From positions 9,697 through 73,696 of the forward strand of contig JAYPEK010000018.1 in NCBI GenBank assembly GCA_038125725.1: a DNA stretch of 64,000 bases. Reading direction: 5' to 3'. This document shows positions 33,381 through 40,895 of the stretch, piece after piece; the stretch's first letter is position 1; each line of letters starts with the position of its first letter. The position numbers were made by a program, and so were the translations under genes. The stretch comes from TMED8 sp038125725. Lineage in GTDB: Bacteria > Pseudomonadota > Alphaproteobacteria > Rhodospirillales > Casp-alpha2. Below the pieces are notes generated by a model. That model did no database searches, was not told where the DNA came from, and was given only the letters and a program-made list of their open reading frames with translations.

Positions 33381-34896
33381 CGGCCAGCTCCGCAATCTGC
33401 TGGGCGAGATCCATGCTCGGCGGCGCCTCTTCCGGAACCGGGCGCATCATCCCGCGCGGCACCGCGAAGGATCGCGCCAGCCACTCGACCACCGCGCGCT
33501 GATCGACCGCCGCCGTCGCCTCGGGACCGACATGCTGGACGGCGTCGAGCCAGGCGATGGTGTTCTGCGCATCGCGCCCGGCCTGGTCGCGGGCGAGCGG
33601 TGAGCGGTATTCCAATTCCACCGTGCGCCCGTCGATGCGAATCGGCTCGATGGCGCCGCGCCGGGCCAGGATGGCGACGGCCCGGTCGACCAGTGGGGTC
33701 AGCAGTTCCGACTGCAACCGGCCATACGTGGCCCCCAAGAGCCGCGCCACTTCGGCCGAGCGCTCGAGGATCTCGGTCGCGGTCATGCGTGGCGAGTCGG
33801 GCGGGCTCAGTTTATCGGCAAGCAGCGCCTTCCTGATCTGTTGGCGCAGGTCCTTGAGCACCAATTCCGAAAGGTCGAACCGCCCGGGCGCCTCCAGCGG
33901 CGATAGGCCGGCGGAACCGACCGCCTTCGGGATAATGGTGCCCGGCGTCAGCTTGATGGCGGCGGGGTTGAGCACCCCGTCGTCGTCCGCCTGCCAGATT
34001 CCGGTGACGGCGATGGAAGCATTCTTGAGCACCAGTTCCACCACTTTGTTGGCGGTCTTGATGTCAGGCAGCGCCTTCATCACTGGCGAGCGTCCGTAGA
34101 CCTCGCCCGGCGCCTTCATCCAGCGGAAATTGATGAACGGCGACAGGGCGAAGCGTCCCTGGGCCAAAATCTCCGGCTCACCGGTGCCGACCGCGCCCGC
34201 TTCGCGAACGGCGGTATAGGCATAGCCTTGGTCCTCGCCGACGACCGCTTCGACAACGGCGACACGGAACGTCGGGTCTTCATCGCCGCGTTTTCGGAGC
34301 GCGCCGTCGGCGTCGGCGTCGGGAAATCAGCGGACCAAGTCGGCGGGACGAAGTTCGGAGCGGCGGAAAGTGTTTTCCAGCGCGCCGTCGGCGTCTTCCT
34401 CAAACACCACCTGCGACAACGGCACCGCCAGAAACCGAAACGCAGAGCGCTGACCGAGCGGCGCTTCCTCGAACAATAGGCATGCGGTCCCCGCCGTTAC
34501 CAGGTCCAGATAGCACTGGTGCATCTCGACGGCGAAATTGGATTTGTCGAAATGCGCCTGGATGGCAGTGGTCGCCTGCTCGAGTGCCGGCGCAACCAGG
34601 TCCTTCTCCTCGGGCGCCAGGTCGTTGCCTTCCGCCAGTCCGAACCAACGCGCCCAGGGCGGCGTCAACTGTGCCAGAAGGCTGGCCGCCAGTTGCTCGA
34701 CCGCGTCCGGCGCGGTGCCGTCGAACAGCTTGTCCGTCCGTTTCGCGCCGGGCGTCGATTGCACGAGCGCCGATTCCCGTTGCGGCATGGCGTAGTCGTA
34801 GCATTCGCGCCAATGGCTTTCCCAATTGGCGCGCCGCTCCTTGGCGCGCTGGAAGCGCTCGAACACCTGTTTTGCCGTCATTTCCACCATGGTCAT
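33367..34896 (-). pseudogene. Phage head-tail connector (portal) gene with an in-frame TGA
   Basis: Two reading frames, 34896-34327 (189 residues) and onward to 33367, are in the same frame and separated only by a TGA at 34327-34329 (codon 190 of about 509). Before it the N-terminal half is clear (QVFERFQRAKERRANWESHW, GTAPDAVEQLAASLLAQLTP). Directly after it the frame continues in coding sequence to EVYGRSPVMKALPDIKTANK, a portal hallmark, and ends MDLAQQIAELADAGL. Combined length fits full T7-like connectors. TGA is one change from TGG (Trp). The last ATG-led fragment begins at 34167 and would lack the first half. No deletion or shift is needed to explain the break. Confidence 0.82.
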
Positions 34897-35114
34897 TCTC
34901 CCAGCAACGATTTGCGGCTCGCCGGCAACTGCCCGGCACCGGCGGCGGGGCTAAGAAAACCACGCTCGGATGTGGCGATGGTGCCTGCACGGCCGCGGCG
35001 GCGGCGTTCGATCATTTCCAGGCGGCGTTTGCGCTCCTCTTCCTCGGGATCGGGGGCGGTGGGAAGCGGCGCCGGCGCCGGCGGGGCTTTCGGCGGCGAG
35101 AAGAATCCACCCAT
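34893..35114 (-). CDS. Small phage protein next to portal
   Basis: A 73-residue protein with a proline-rich start (MGGFFSPPKAPPAPAP), a basic stretch (ERKRRLEMIERRRRGRAG) and a C terminus ending SLLGE. This pattern (Pro-rich head, charged helix, TSERGFLS, SLLGE) is what I recall from small proteins beside podovirus portal genes. Its stop overlaps the portal ATG (ATGA). Function unknown. Confidence 0.6.
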   Translation of the reverse strand: MGGFFSPPKAPPAPAPLPTAPDPEEEERKRRLEMIERRRRGRAGTIATSERGFLSPAAGAGQLPASRKSLLGE

Positions 35115-35173
35115 GGTCAGGCTCCTTTTCGGTTCGGTTTCGACGGGAACGAAAGGGCAAGGGTCGGCGCACG

Positions 35174-35200
35174 AAAAAGCCGGCGCGGATGGCGCCGGCT
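35174..35200 (-). terminator. Rho-independent terminator upstream of the head operon
   Basis: On the minus strand AGCCGGCGC, loop CATCC, GCGCCGGCT form a 9-bp stem (35178-35200) followed by T residues (complement of 35174-35178). It lies after the 154-residue gene (stop 35224) and before the 73-residue gene (start 35114), so the head genes need a promoter in the 60 bases between. Confidence 0.85.
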
Positions 35201-35223
35201 AGCTCTGGACACAGTTGTCCCTT

Positions 35224-35688
35224 TCACTGACGCGATATGTATAAGGTAATTTTACTTCTGTCAAGGATTTTTTTCGGTTTTCTGAATTTTTCCCGAGGCG
35301 GTCGGGTCAAGTACCGATACAACTGCCACGGCGTGAACACGCCAGGCGCCCTGAGACCCAGCAATCGCTTCACTTCCTCGACGCAGGAATAAGGCCGCAC
35401 CGGCGCCACGCGCTTCGGCACGTCCGTCCGCCGCCAGACCGCCACCACCGCGCCGCCGGTGAAAAGCCAATCGAGCAGATCGACAAGCGGCGGACGCCCG
35501 ATCGACCGGATTTCGGTCCAATGCGATGCCGGATTGCAGATCACCCAACCGTCCTCGCATTCGATCAGCGCGTAACAATGGCGGAACCCGGGCCGCAGCA
35601 AACGCAACCACCACAACCCGACCTGGCCGGTAAAAGCGACGAGCACGCGACCCTCGGTCGTTTCCCGGACCCGGTCGCCGCCCGTCAT
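35224..35688 (-). CDS. Conserved protein of unknown function, phage module
   Basis: A 154-residue protein starting MTGGDRVRETTEGRVLVAFT. It contains RHCYALIECEDGWVICNP and CVEEVKRLLGLRAPGVFTPW, with a Cys and His spacing that could suit a small papain-like (NlpC/P60-type) cysteine peptidase, but I see no full catalytic triad and do not claim it. The C-terminal tail is lysine-rich. It overlaps the upstream gene by 4 bases (ATGA) and is followed by a terminator. Confidence 0.6.
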   Translation of the reverse strand: MTGGDRVRETTEGRVLVAFTGQVGLWWLRLLRPGFRHCYALIECEDGWVICNPASHWTEIRSIGRPPLVDLLDWLFTGGAVVAVWRRTDVPKRVAPVRPYSCVEEVKRLLGLRAPGVFTPWQLYRYLTRPPREKFRKPKKILDRSKITLYISRQ

Positions 35689-36050
35689 TCGACAATCCCC
35701 TTCTCCTTAAGCAGGGCGGCCAGTCGTTCCAGCGCTTCGTCCCAATGGCGGCAATCCATGGCCTCGTCGGAACAACGCGGGTCCGGCGGCCGGTCGAGAA
35801 CGCCAAAGCGATGCAGTGTGCGGAGGTGCCGGCGGCCGAGATCGCCCTCCCGGGCGAGGTGCTTCACCGCCCGGTAGATATCGTCCGGCTCACAGGGTCT
35901 GGAATGCCCGGCCGGGCGATCGTCCAACTCGGCTCCCTCCCACCTGAGTTTCTGCGTCAGCATGAACCAAAACCATGCGGCTTCGGCGGTGGCGAACGGC
36001 GCTTCCGGCAATACGCGCGAGCGCGATGGCACGAATCGTTTCCTGGGCAT
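35685..36050 (-). CDS. Conserved alphaproteobacterial protein of unknown function
   Basis: A 121-residue protein from an ATG at 36050 (a longer frame extends to 36131 into AT-rich DNA and is unlikely). The core FATAEAAWFWFMLTQKL, RPCEPDDIYRAVKHLAREGDL, RRHLRTLHRFG and HWDEALERLAALLKEKGIVE matches a conserved small protein I have seen in Rhodospirillales-type genomes, where its role is also unknown. It is coupled to the downstream 154-residue gene by an ATGA overlap. Confidence 0.65.
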   Translation of the reverse strand: MPRKRFVPSRSRVLPEAPFATAEAAWFWFMLTQKLRWEGAELDDRPAGHSRPCEPDDIYRAVKHLAREGDLGRRHLRTLHRFGVLDRPPDPRCSDEAMDCRHWDEALERLAALLKEKGIVE

Positions 36051-36116
36051 TTGGCGGCAATCCTGTCTGCACTTTTTACATGTGTGATTATTATTTTTTT
36101 CTTTATAAAATTGCTT

Positions 36117-36142
36117 AATATTGATTGTCAACCTACAATATT
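36117..36142. promoter_or_regulatory. Candidate operator upstream of the S24 regulator
   Basis: AATATTG (36117-36123) and CAATATT (36136-36142) are perfect 7-bp arms with a 12-base spacer, in AT-rich DNA between the S24 regulator gene (start 36190) and the divergent 121-residue gene (start 36050). An inner ATTGT/ACAAT pair is nested within it. Position and symmetry suggest a CI/LexA-like operator for autoregulation. Confidence 0.45.
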
Positions 36143-36189
36143 ATCTTATTCCTAATGACTTTAAGCCCCGGATATCGGAGGATAGTCCC

Positions 36190-36822
36190 ATGTTAACGCA
36201 CGGTGATGTTTGGAGAGCGATCGACCGCCTGGCGCGGGAGTACGGGCTGTCGGCGTCCGGCTTGGCGCGGCGCGCCGGTCTCGACCCGACCACCTTCAAC
36301 AAGAGCAAGCGCGTCACCCGCGAGGGCAAGAACCGCTGGCCCAGCACCGAAAGCGTCGCCAAGGTGCTGATCGCCACGGGCGCCACCTTGAACGAATTCG
36401 TCTCCTATATCGGCGACGGCGCCGGCGCCGGGGTCTACCGCAATATTCCGTTGATCGGGTTCGCGCAGGCCGGCTCGCAAGGTTTCTTCGACGACGCCGG
36501 CTATCCCGCCGGCTCTGGCTGGGACGAGATTCCGTTTCCCGGCTTTTCCGACCCCCGCGCCTATGCGCTGGAAATCAGCGGCGACAGTATGGCGCCGGTG
36601 TTCCGCGACGGCGATACCGTCATCGTTTCGCCGGAGGCCAACGTGCGCCGCGGCGACCGCGTGGTGGTCAAGACCACCGACGGCGAGATCATGGCCAAGG
36701 TGCTGGCGCGCCAGACGGCCTCCAAGATCGAGCTGCAGTCCCTGAACCCGCTGCACGAGGACCGCGTGCTGGCGGTCGAGGACGTCGACTGGATGGCTCG
36801 GATCATCTGGGCCAGCCAGTAA
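36190..36822 (+). CDS. HTH regulator with S24 LexA/CI-like self-cleavage domain
   Basis: A 210-residue regulator. The N-terminal helix-turn-helix (about residues 5-70: SASGLARRAGLDPTTFNKS, then WPSTESVAKVL) is followed by a peptidase S24 domain. S133 in EISGDSMAPVF and K170 in GEIMAKVL form the Ser-Lys dyad at the same spacing as in LexA, and an Ala-Gly bond (A94-G95 in FAQAGSQ) sits where self-cleavage would occur. The ATG at 36190 has GGAGGATAG upstream. It is next to the phage remnant and probably its repressor or a domesticated copy, though similar regulators also occur as core genes in alphaproteobacteria. Confidence 0.85.
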   Translation: MLTHGDVWRAIDRLAREYGLSASGLARRAGLDPTTFNKSKRVTREGKNRWPSTESVAKVLIATGATLNEFVSYIGDGAGAGVYRNIPLIGFAQAGSQGFFDDAGYPAGSGWDEIPFPGFSDPRAYALEISGDSMAPVFRDGDTVIVSPEANVRRGDRVVVKTTDGEIMAKVLARQTASKIELQSLNPLHEDRVLAVEDVDWMARIIWASQ

Positions 36823-36841
36823 ACGACTAGGCCTTCTTTCG

Positions 36842-37702
36842 ATGGCAAAAACCCACGCAATCGGCGAATCGCTCACCTGGGCCGACGGCGCCTGGCATGA
36901 GGGCGGCCCGGCGCTGATCAAACCGCGCGACCATGGCTTCTGGCTGGCGTCGGCGGTGTTCGACGGTGCGCGTTCGATGGCCGGCACGCTGCCGGATCTC
37001 GACCGCCACTGCCAGCGGCTAATGCGCTCGGCCGAGGTCATGGGGCTCTCATCGCCGATGAGCGCCGACGAGATCATGGCGCTGGCCCGGGAAGGCGTCG
37101 CCAAGTTCCCATCGGACGCGGAGCTCTACATCTGTCCGATGCTCTACCCGACCGGCGGCTTCATCGTACCCGATCCCGCCAGCACCCAGTTGATCGTGCA
37201 CGTCGGCGTGTCGCCGATGCCGGCGCCGGAGGGGTTCTCGGCCTGCGTCTCGAGCTTCCGCCGCCCGGCGCCCGACATGGCGCCGACGGAGGCCAAGGCG
37301 TCATGCCTCTATCCGAACGTGGCGCGCGGCGTCAAGGAGGCCAACGACAAGGGCTTCGACACCGGCGTCTCCTTGGATCCCTTGGGCAACGTCGCCGAGT
37401 TCTCCTACGCCAACCTGTTTCTCGCCAAGGACGGCGCCGTCCATACGCCGGCGATCAACGGCACCTTCCTGAACGGCGTCACCCGACGCCGCGTCATTCA
37501 ACTCTTGCAGGACGACGGCGTCGATGTCGTCGAGCGCACCGTGACGACGAAGGACCTGAGCGAAGCCGACGAGCTGTTCGCCACCGGCAACTACGCCAAG
37601 GTGCTGCCCTGCACGCGGTTCGAGACCCGCGACCTGCAACCCGGGCCGATGTACGGCCGGGCGCGCGAGCTCTACTTCCGCTACGCCGAGACGTGTCGCT
37701 GA
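36842..37702 (+). CDS. Branched-chain amino acid aminotransferase-like protein (class IV)
   Basis: A 286-residue PLP-dependent fold-type IV aminotransferase. Visible features are HGFWLASAVFDGARSM at the N terminus, the PLP lysine in PTEAKASCLYPNVARGVKEA, the NVAEFSYANLFLAKDG motif, and INGTFLNGVTRRRVIQLL. It is shorter than typical BCATs and distinct from the second class IV enzyme at 53193-54107, so it may act on another amino or keto acid, for instance as a D-amino acid aminotransferase or aminodeoxychorismate lyase relative. It is 19 bases after the S24 gene on the same strand and convergent with lysK. Confidence 0.85.
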   Translation: MAKTHAIGESLTWADGAWHEGGPALIKPRDHGFWLASAVFDGARSMAGTLPDLDRHCQRLMRSAEVMGLSSPMSADEIMALAREGVAKFPSDAELYICPMLYPTGGFIVPDPASTQLIVHVGVSPMPAPEGFSACVSSFRRPAPDMAPTEAKASCLYPNVARGVKEANDKGFDTGVSLDPLGNVAEFSYANLFLAKDGAVHTPAINGTFLNGVTRRRVIQLLQDDGVDVVERTVTTKDLSEADELFATGNYAKVLPCTRFETRDLQPGPMYGRARELYFRYAETCR

Positions 37703-37703
37703 G

Positions 37704-39290
37704 CTAGGCCGACAGGTCTTCCCCGGCCAAGGCGCGGCCGATCAATTCCACCGTCTCCGAAAGCCCGTAAAGCGCGATGAACGAACCCATGCGCGGACCC
37801 TGCGACTGACCCAGCAAGACCTCGTAGAGGCACTTGAACCAGTCCTTCAGGTTCTCGAATTCATGGCGCTTGCCGACCTCGTAGACCTCCGTCTGGATGG
37901 TCTCGGCGTCGGCGTCGGCGGGCATGGCTTCAAGCGCCGCCTTCAGGTCTTCCATGGCGGCGCGCTCGCGATCGTCTGGCGCGCGGTATTGCTTCGCCGG
38001 CTTGACGAAATCGCGGTAGTAGTTGATGGCGTAGCCCGCGAGCTTGTCGAGCATCGGCGCCGTCTCCGGCGATGCGTCCGGGCGGTAGCGCGAGATGAAG
38101 TGCCACAGCACCGCCGGGTCCTCCGTGTGGCAGACGGAGGCCAAATTGAGGAGGATGTTGTAGCTGAGATGCGCGTCCTCCGCCGGCGGCGGGCCGCGGT
38201 GGATGTGCCAGGTGGGGTTCTCGATCTGGCGCGCCGGTTCCTGTTCCGGGTAGCCGGCGAGGTGCTGCAGGTAGTCGTCGACCTGGCGCGGGATGACGTC
38301 GAAGTAGAGCCGCTTGGCGGCTTTCGGTTTCTGAAACATGAACTGCGACAGGCTTTCCGGCGGCGCGTAGCGGAGCCACTCCTCCACCGAGAGGCCGTTG
38401 CCGCGCGACTTGGAGATCTTCTCGCCCTTGTCGTCGAGGAACAGCTCGTAGGTGAAGCCGACCGGCGGATTGCCTTCCAGAATACGGCAGATGCGCCCCG
38501 ACAGCTTGACCGAATCGATCAGGTCCTTGCCGGACATCTCGTAATCCACGTCGAGCGCCGCCCAGCGCATGGCCCAGTCGGCCTTCCATTGCAGCTTGCA
38601 GCGCCCGCCGGTGACGGGGGTCTCGACTCGTGCGCCGTCCTCGTCTTCATAAACGACGGTGCCGGCATCCAGGTCGCGCTCGATCACCGGCACCTGCAGC
38701 ACGCGGCCGGTTTTCTGGCAGACCGGCAGGAACGGGCTGTAGGTCGCCTGGCGCTCGGGGCCGAGCGTGGGGAGGATGACGTTCATCACCGCGTCGTAGT
38801 GTTCGAGCACCTTCAAGAGCGCCGCGTCGAACTGCCCCGACGTGTAGCACTCGGTGGCGGAGACGAATTCGTAATCGAAGCCGAAGGTATCGAGGAAGGC
38901 GCGGAGCCTGGCGTTGTTGTGCGCGCCGAAACTGTCGTGCGTGCCGAACGGGTCGGGGATGGCGGTGAGCGGCTTGCCCAGGTGTTCGGCGACCATCTCC
39001 TGTTCGGGGATGTTGTCCGGCACCTTCCTGAGCCCGTCCATGTCGTCGGAGAAGGCGAACAGCCGCGTCGGCGCGTCCGACATCTGCTCGAAGGCGTGGC
39101 GCACCATCAGCGTGCGCACCACCTCGCCGAAGGTGCCGATATGCGGCAGCCCCGAGGCGCCGTAGCCGGTCTCGAACAGCACGTAGCCCTTTTCCGGCAC
39201 CTTGCCCGGCCCGATGCGTTTCATGAGCGCGCGGGCCTCCTCGAAGGGCCAGGCCTTGGCGTGTTCGGCGAGCGCGCGGATATCGGTCAT
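37704..39290 (-). CDS. lysK: Lysyl-tRNA synthetase, class I
   Basis: Charges tRNA-Lys. The 528-residue protein is the class I (archaeal-type) enzyme usual in alphaproteobacteria. The HIGH-like motif is in GASGLPHIGTFGEVVRTLM and the KMSKS-like motif is DDKGEKISKSRGNG. LFAFSDDMDGLRKVPDN and NPPVGFTYELF are family-typical. Start at 39290 (MTDIRAL) preferred to an ATG three codons earlier. Convergent with the class IV aminotransferase gene, only 1 base between stops. Confidence 0.97.
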   Translation of the reverse strand: MTDIRALAEHAKAWPFEEARALMKRIGPGKVPEKGYVLFETGYGASGLPHIGTFGEVVRTLMVRHAFEQMSDAPTRLFAFSDDMDGLRKVPDNIPEQEMVAEHLGKPLTAIPDPFGTHDSFGAHNNARLRAFLDTFGFDYEFVSATECYTSGQFDAALLKVLEHYDAVMNVILPTLGPERQATYSPFLPVCQKTGRVLQVPVIERDLDAGTVVYEDEDGARVETPVTGGRCKLQWKADWAMRWAALDVDYEMSGKDLIDSVKLSGRICRILEGNPPVGFTYELFLDDKGEKISKSRGNGLSVEEWLRYAPPESLSQFMFQKPKAAKRLYFDVIPRQVDDYLQHLAGYPEQEPARQIENPTWHIHRGPPPAEDAHLSYNILLNLASVCHTEDPAVLWHFISRYRPDASPETAPMLDKLAGYAINYYRDFVKPAKQYRAPDDRERAAMEDLKAALEAMPADADAETIQTEVYEVGKRHEFENLKDWFKCLYEVLLGQSQGPRMGSFIALYGLSETVELIGRALAGEDLSA

Positions 39291-39485
39291 GATCGGCAAT
39301 TCCCCAGCAACTGAACGCCCGCAAAACCGGGCGCCGCGAACCTATGCGCACGGGGCCGGGAGGTCAATGACCGGCGGCGCCGGCGGCGCCTTGTCCGATC
39401 GGCCAATCCGCCCTACCCGTCATTCCCGCGAAAGTGGGGATGGGGGCGACGGTAGGTCAAGGCGGCGCCTTGGCCCCGCCCGCCG

Positions 39486-39689
39486 TCAGCCTTCCTTGCT
39501 GGTGCTGAGCCCGATGATCTTGTAGAGCGGGCAGAAGTTGATCAGCGCGGTCAAGAGCGGCACGACGCCGATCCAGCCCCAGACGTTGTAGCCGGTGTCC
39601 GGCGCGATCAGGTTCAAGGCATAGGCGATCAGCACCAGGCCGACGACGATGCGGAGGATGCGGTCGATGCCGCCAACGTTCTTGGTCAT
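39486..39689 (-). CDS. DUF2892 inner-membrane protein
   Basis: A 67-residue membrane protein. MTKNVGGIDRILRIVVGLVL leads into the first span; a second hydrophobic segment is GWIGVVPLLTALINFCPLY, followed by KIIGLSTSK. This two-span layout with NVGGIDRxLRIVxGL and FCPLYxxxGxxTxK is the DUF2892 (YgaP-like) family, often linked with rhodanese or sulfur proteins, though none is adjacent. GGGAGAGACC lies just upstream. Confidence 0.88.
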   Translation of the reverse strand: MTKNVGGIDRILRIVVGLVLIAYALNLIAPDTGYNVWGWIGVVPLLTALINFCPLYKIIGLSTSKEG

Positions 39690-39788
39690 TTCGGTCTCTC
39701 CCTAACCGGTTGATGAATGTCAAAAATGCGATGCTGTTAGATACGCCCGGGCGCGGCCCGCGTCCGTGACATTGTCACCCTGGCCGGC

Positions 39789-40178
39789 TCAGCCCCGGCT
39801 GGGTGGCGGCGAGATTGCGGCCGGAGCGCGGCTGATCTGTTCCTTGCAGCGGATCCAGTCCTGGACGTCGCTGGGGTTCGAGGACGATTGCCACTGCATC
39901 AGTTCGTCGTGCGTCTGCTGCATGGTGATGGTGGCGCCCGCATCGTCCTCGCCGGCCGGTACCACGTAGGTGAAGCCGTGGCGGTCGTAGTCGCCGGTCA
40001 TCTTGGTGCCGCCCGGCGTGACGATCTGGGGGCCGTCGATATAGAGCCGTTTCAGGCCCTTGCACCAATGGCCGTCGATGCGGTCGGCGAAAGCGGGCGT
40101 GGACATCAGGATGGGGGCCAGAATGAAGATGGCAAAGAGAGCCGAAAACCGGCTAAGGGCGATAGCGCGCCGAAACAT
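39789..40178 (-). CDS. Secreted protein of unknown function
   Basis: A 129-residue protein with a signal peptide (MFRRAIALSRFSALFAIFIL, cleavage near AFA-DRI). The mature part has HGFTYVVPAGEDDAGATITM and ends PPPSRG; a Cys pair (HWCKGL, IRCKEQ) could form a disulfide. I do not recognise the family. The ATG at 40178 was chosen for the signal peptide; a longer frame to 40220 adds only an unlikely N-terminal segment. Confidence 0.65.
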   Translation of the reverse strand: MFRRAIALSRFSALFAIFILAPILMSTPAFADRIDGHWCKGLKRLYIDGPQIVTPGGTKMTGDYDRHGFTYVVPAGEDDAGATITMQQTHDELMQWQSSSNPSDVQDWIRCKEQISRAPAAISPPPSRG

Positions 40179-40297
40179 GGCAGTGTCTCCGTCAACGCGA
40201 GGAATGCCCGATTGCAGCATGAAACGGCGATTTCACGCAAGCGCCCGGTATGGGAGCGGCGCTCAACAAGCCGTGAGTGGGGTTCCGCGCGCCCCGC

Positions 40298-40717
40298 CTA
40301 CATCGGTTGCTCTTCGAACTCCGATTGCAGGCGCGAGATATCCGACTGCACCTCGAACAGCAGCGTCGACATGCGCTCGTGCAGCTTGATCAGGCGCTGG
40401 ACCTTGGAGGCGACGTCGGCGGTTTCCTCGATCCCGACATCGAACTCGGGCGCGATGCCGACGGCGTCGCCGCCCAACAGCCACAAGGGCGGCACGTCCA
40501 AGACGCCGGCCAGCATCTGCAGCTTGTTGGCGCGCGGTTCCGAGCGGTCGCTTTCCCAGTTGGCGAGGGTTTTCGGCAATACGCCGGCGCGGCGCGCCAG
40601 TTGCGACGGCGTCAGCCCGCGCATCTCGCGCGCCATCTGAATGCGTCCGCCCAAGGTGGGTCCTTCCGGCGCCTTCTTCTTACCCTTGGCGCCCCGGTTT
40701 CCCTTGTTTTTCGACAT
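40298..40717 (-). CDS. XRE-family helix-turn-helix protein
   Basis: A 139-residue DNA-binding protein. A lysine-rich N terminus (MSKNKGNRGAKGKKKAPEGP) leads into a XRE/Cro-type domain (LGGRIQMAREMRGLTPSQLA, RRAGVLPKTLANWESDRSEP), then PLWLLGGDA. A C-terminal helix (LIKLHERMSTLLFEVQSDIS) looks like a coiled coil for dimerisation. GGAAAGGAAGG lies upstream of the ATG at 40717. Not obviously linked to its neighbours. Confidence 0.82.
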   Translation of the reverse strand: MSKNKGNRGAKGKKKAPEGPTLGGRIQMAREMRGLTPSQLARRAGVLPKTLANWESDRSEPRANKLQMLAGVLDVPPLWLLGGDAVGIAPEFDVGIEETADVASKVQRLIKLHERMSTLLFEVQSDISRLQSEFEEQPM

Positions 40718-40895
40718 GATCGGCCTTCCTTTCCCTGCGCCCGACCCTAACGGCTTCAGCCGAAAAGGCAAATTGCGGGCCCGGAAACGTCATCCCGGAA
40801 CCGTCCCAAGCGGGGATCCTACAGGCATCATGTGGGGGAATTATTTCGAATCCGCCGGTTATCGGCTTGCGGCCGTCACCATCCGGCCCGGAGGC

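Larger units (their letters stand above)
28931..36822. mobile_element. Decayed podovirus-like head module with adjacent S24 regulator
   Basis: Minus-strand genes run from 36050 to 28931: two conserved proteins of unknown role, a 73-residue portal-adjacent protein, portal (broken), a 109-residue protein, scaffold, a 53-residue protein and capsid. A LexA/CI-like S24 regulator is divergent at 36190. There is no integrase, terminase, tail, lysis or replication gene, so this cannot be an active prophage. A host-like plus-strand gene (30163-32073) sits within it. No direct repeats marking ends were found by eye. Boundaries are approximate. Confidence 0.75.

Noticed and set aside
34116..34403. A 95-residue minus-strand frame across the break in the portal gene
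   Set aside because: It is in a different frame from both portal halves and has an Arg/Pro/Ser-rich shadow composition; the portal halves themselves are continuous in one frame apart from the TGA.
28931..36822. Complete, inducible prophage
   Set aside because: No integrase, terminase, tail, lysis or replication genes, and the portal is interrupted.
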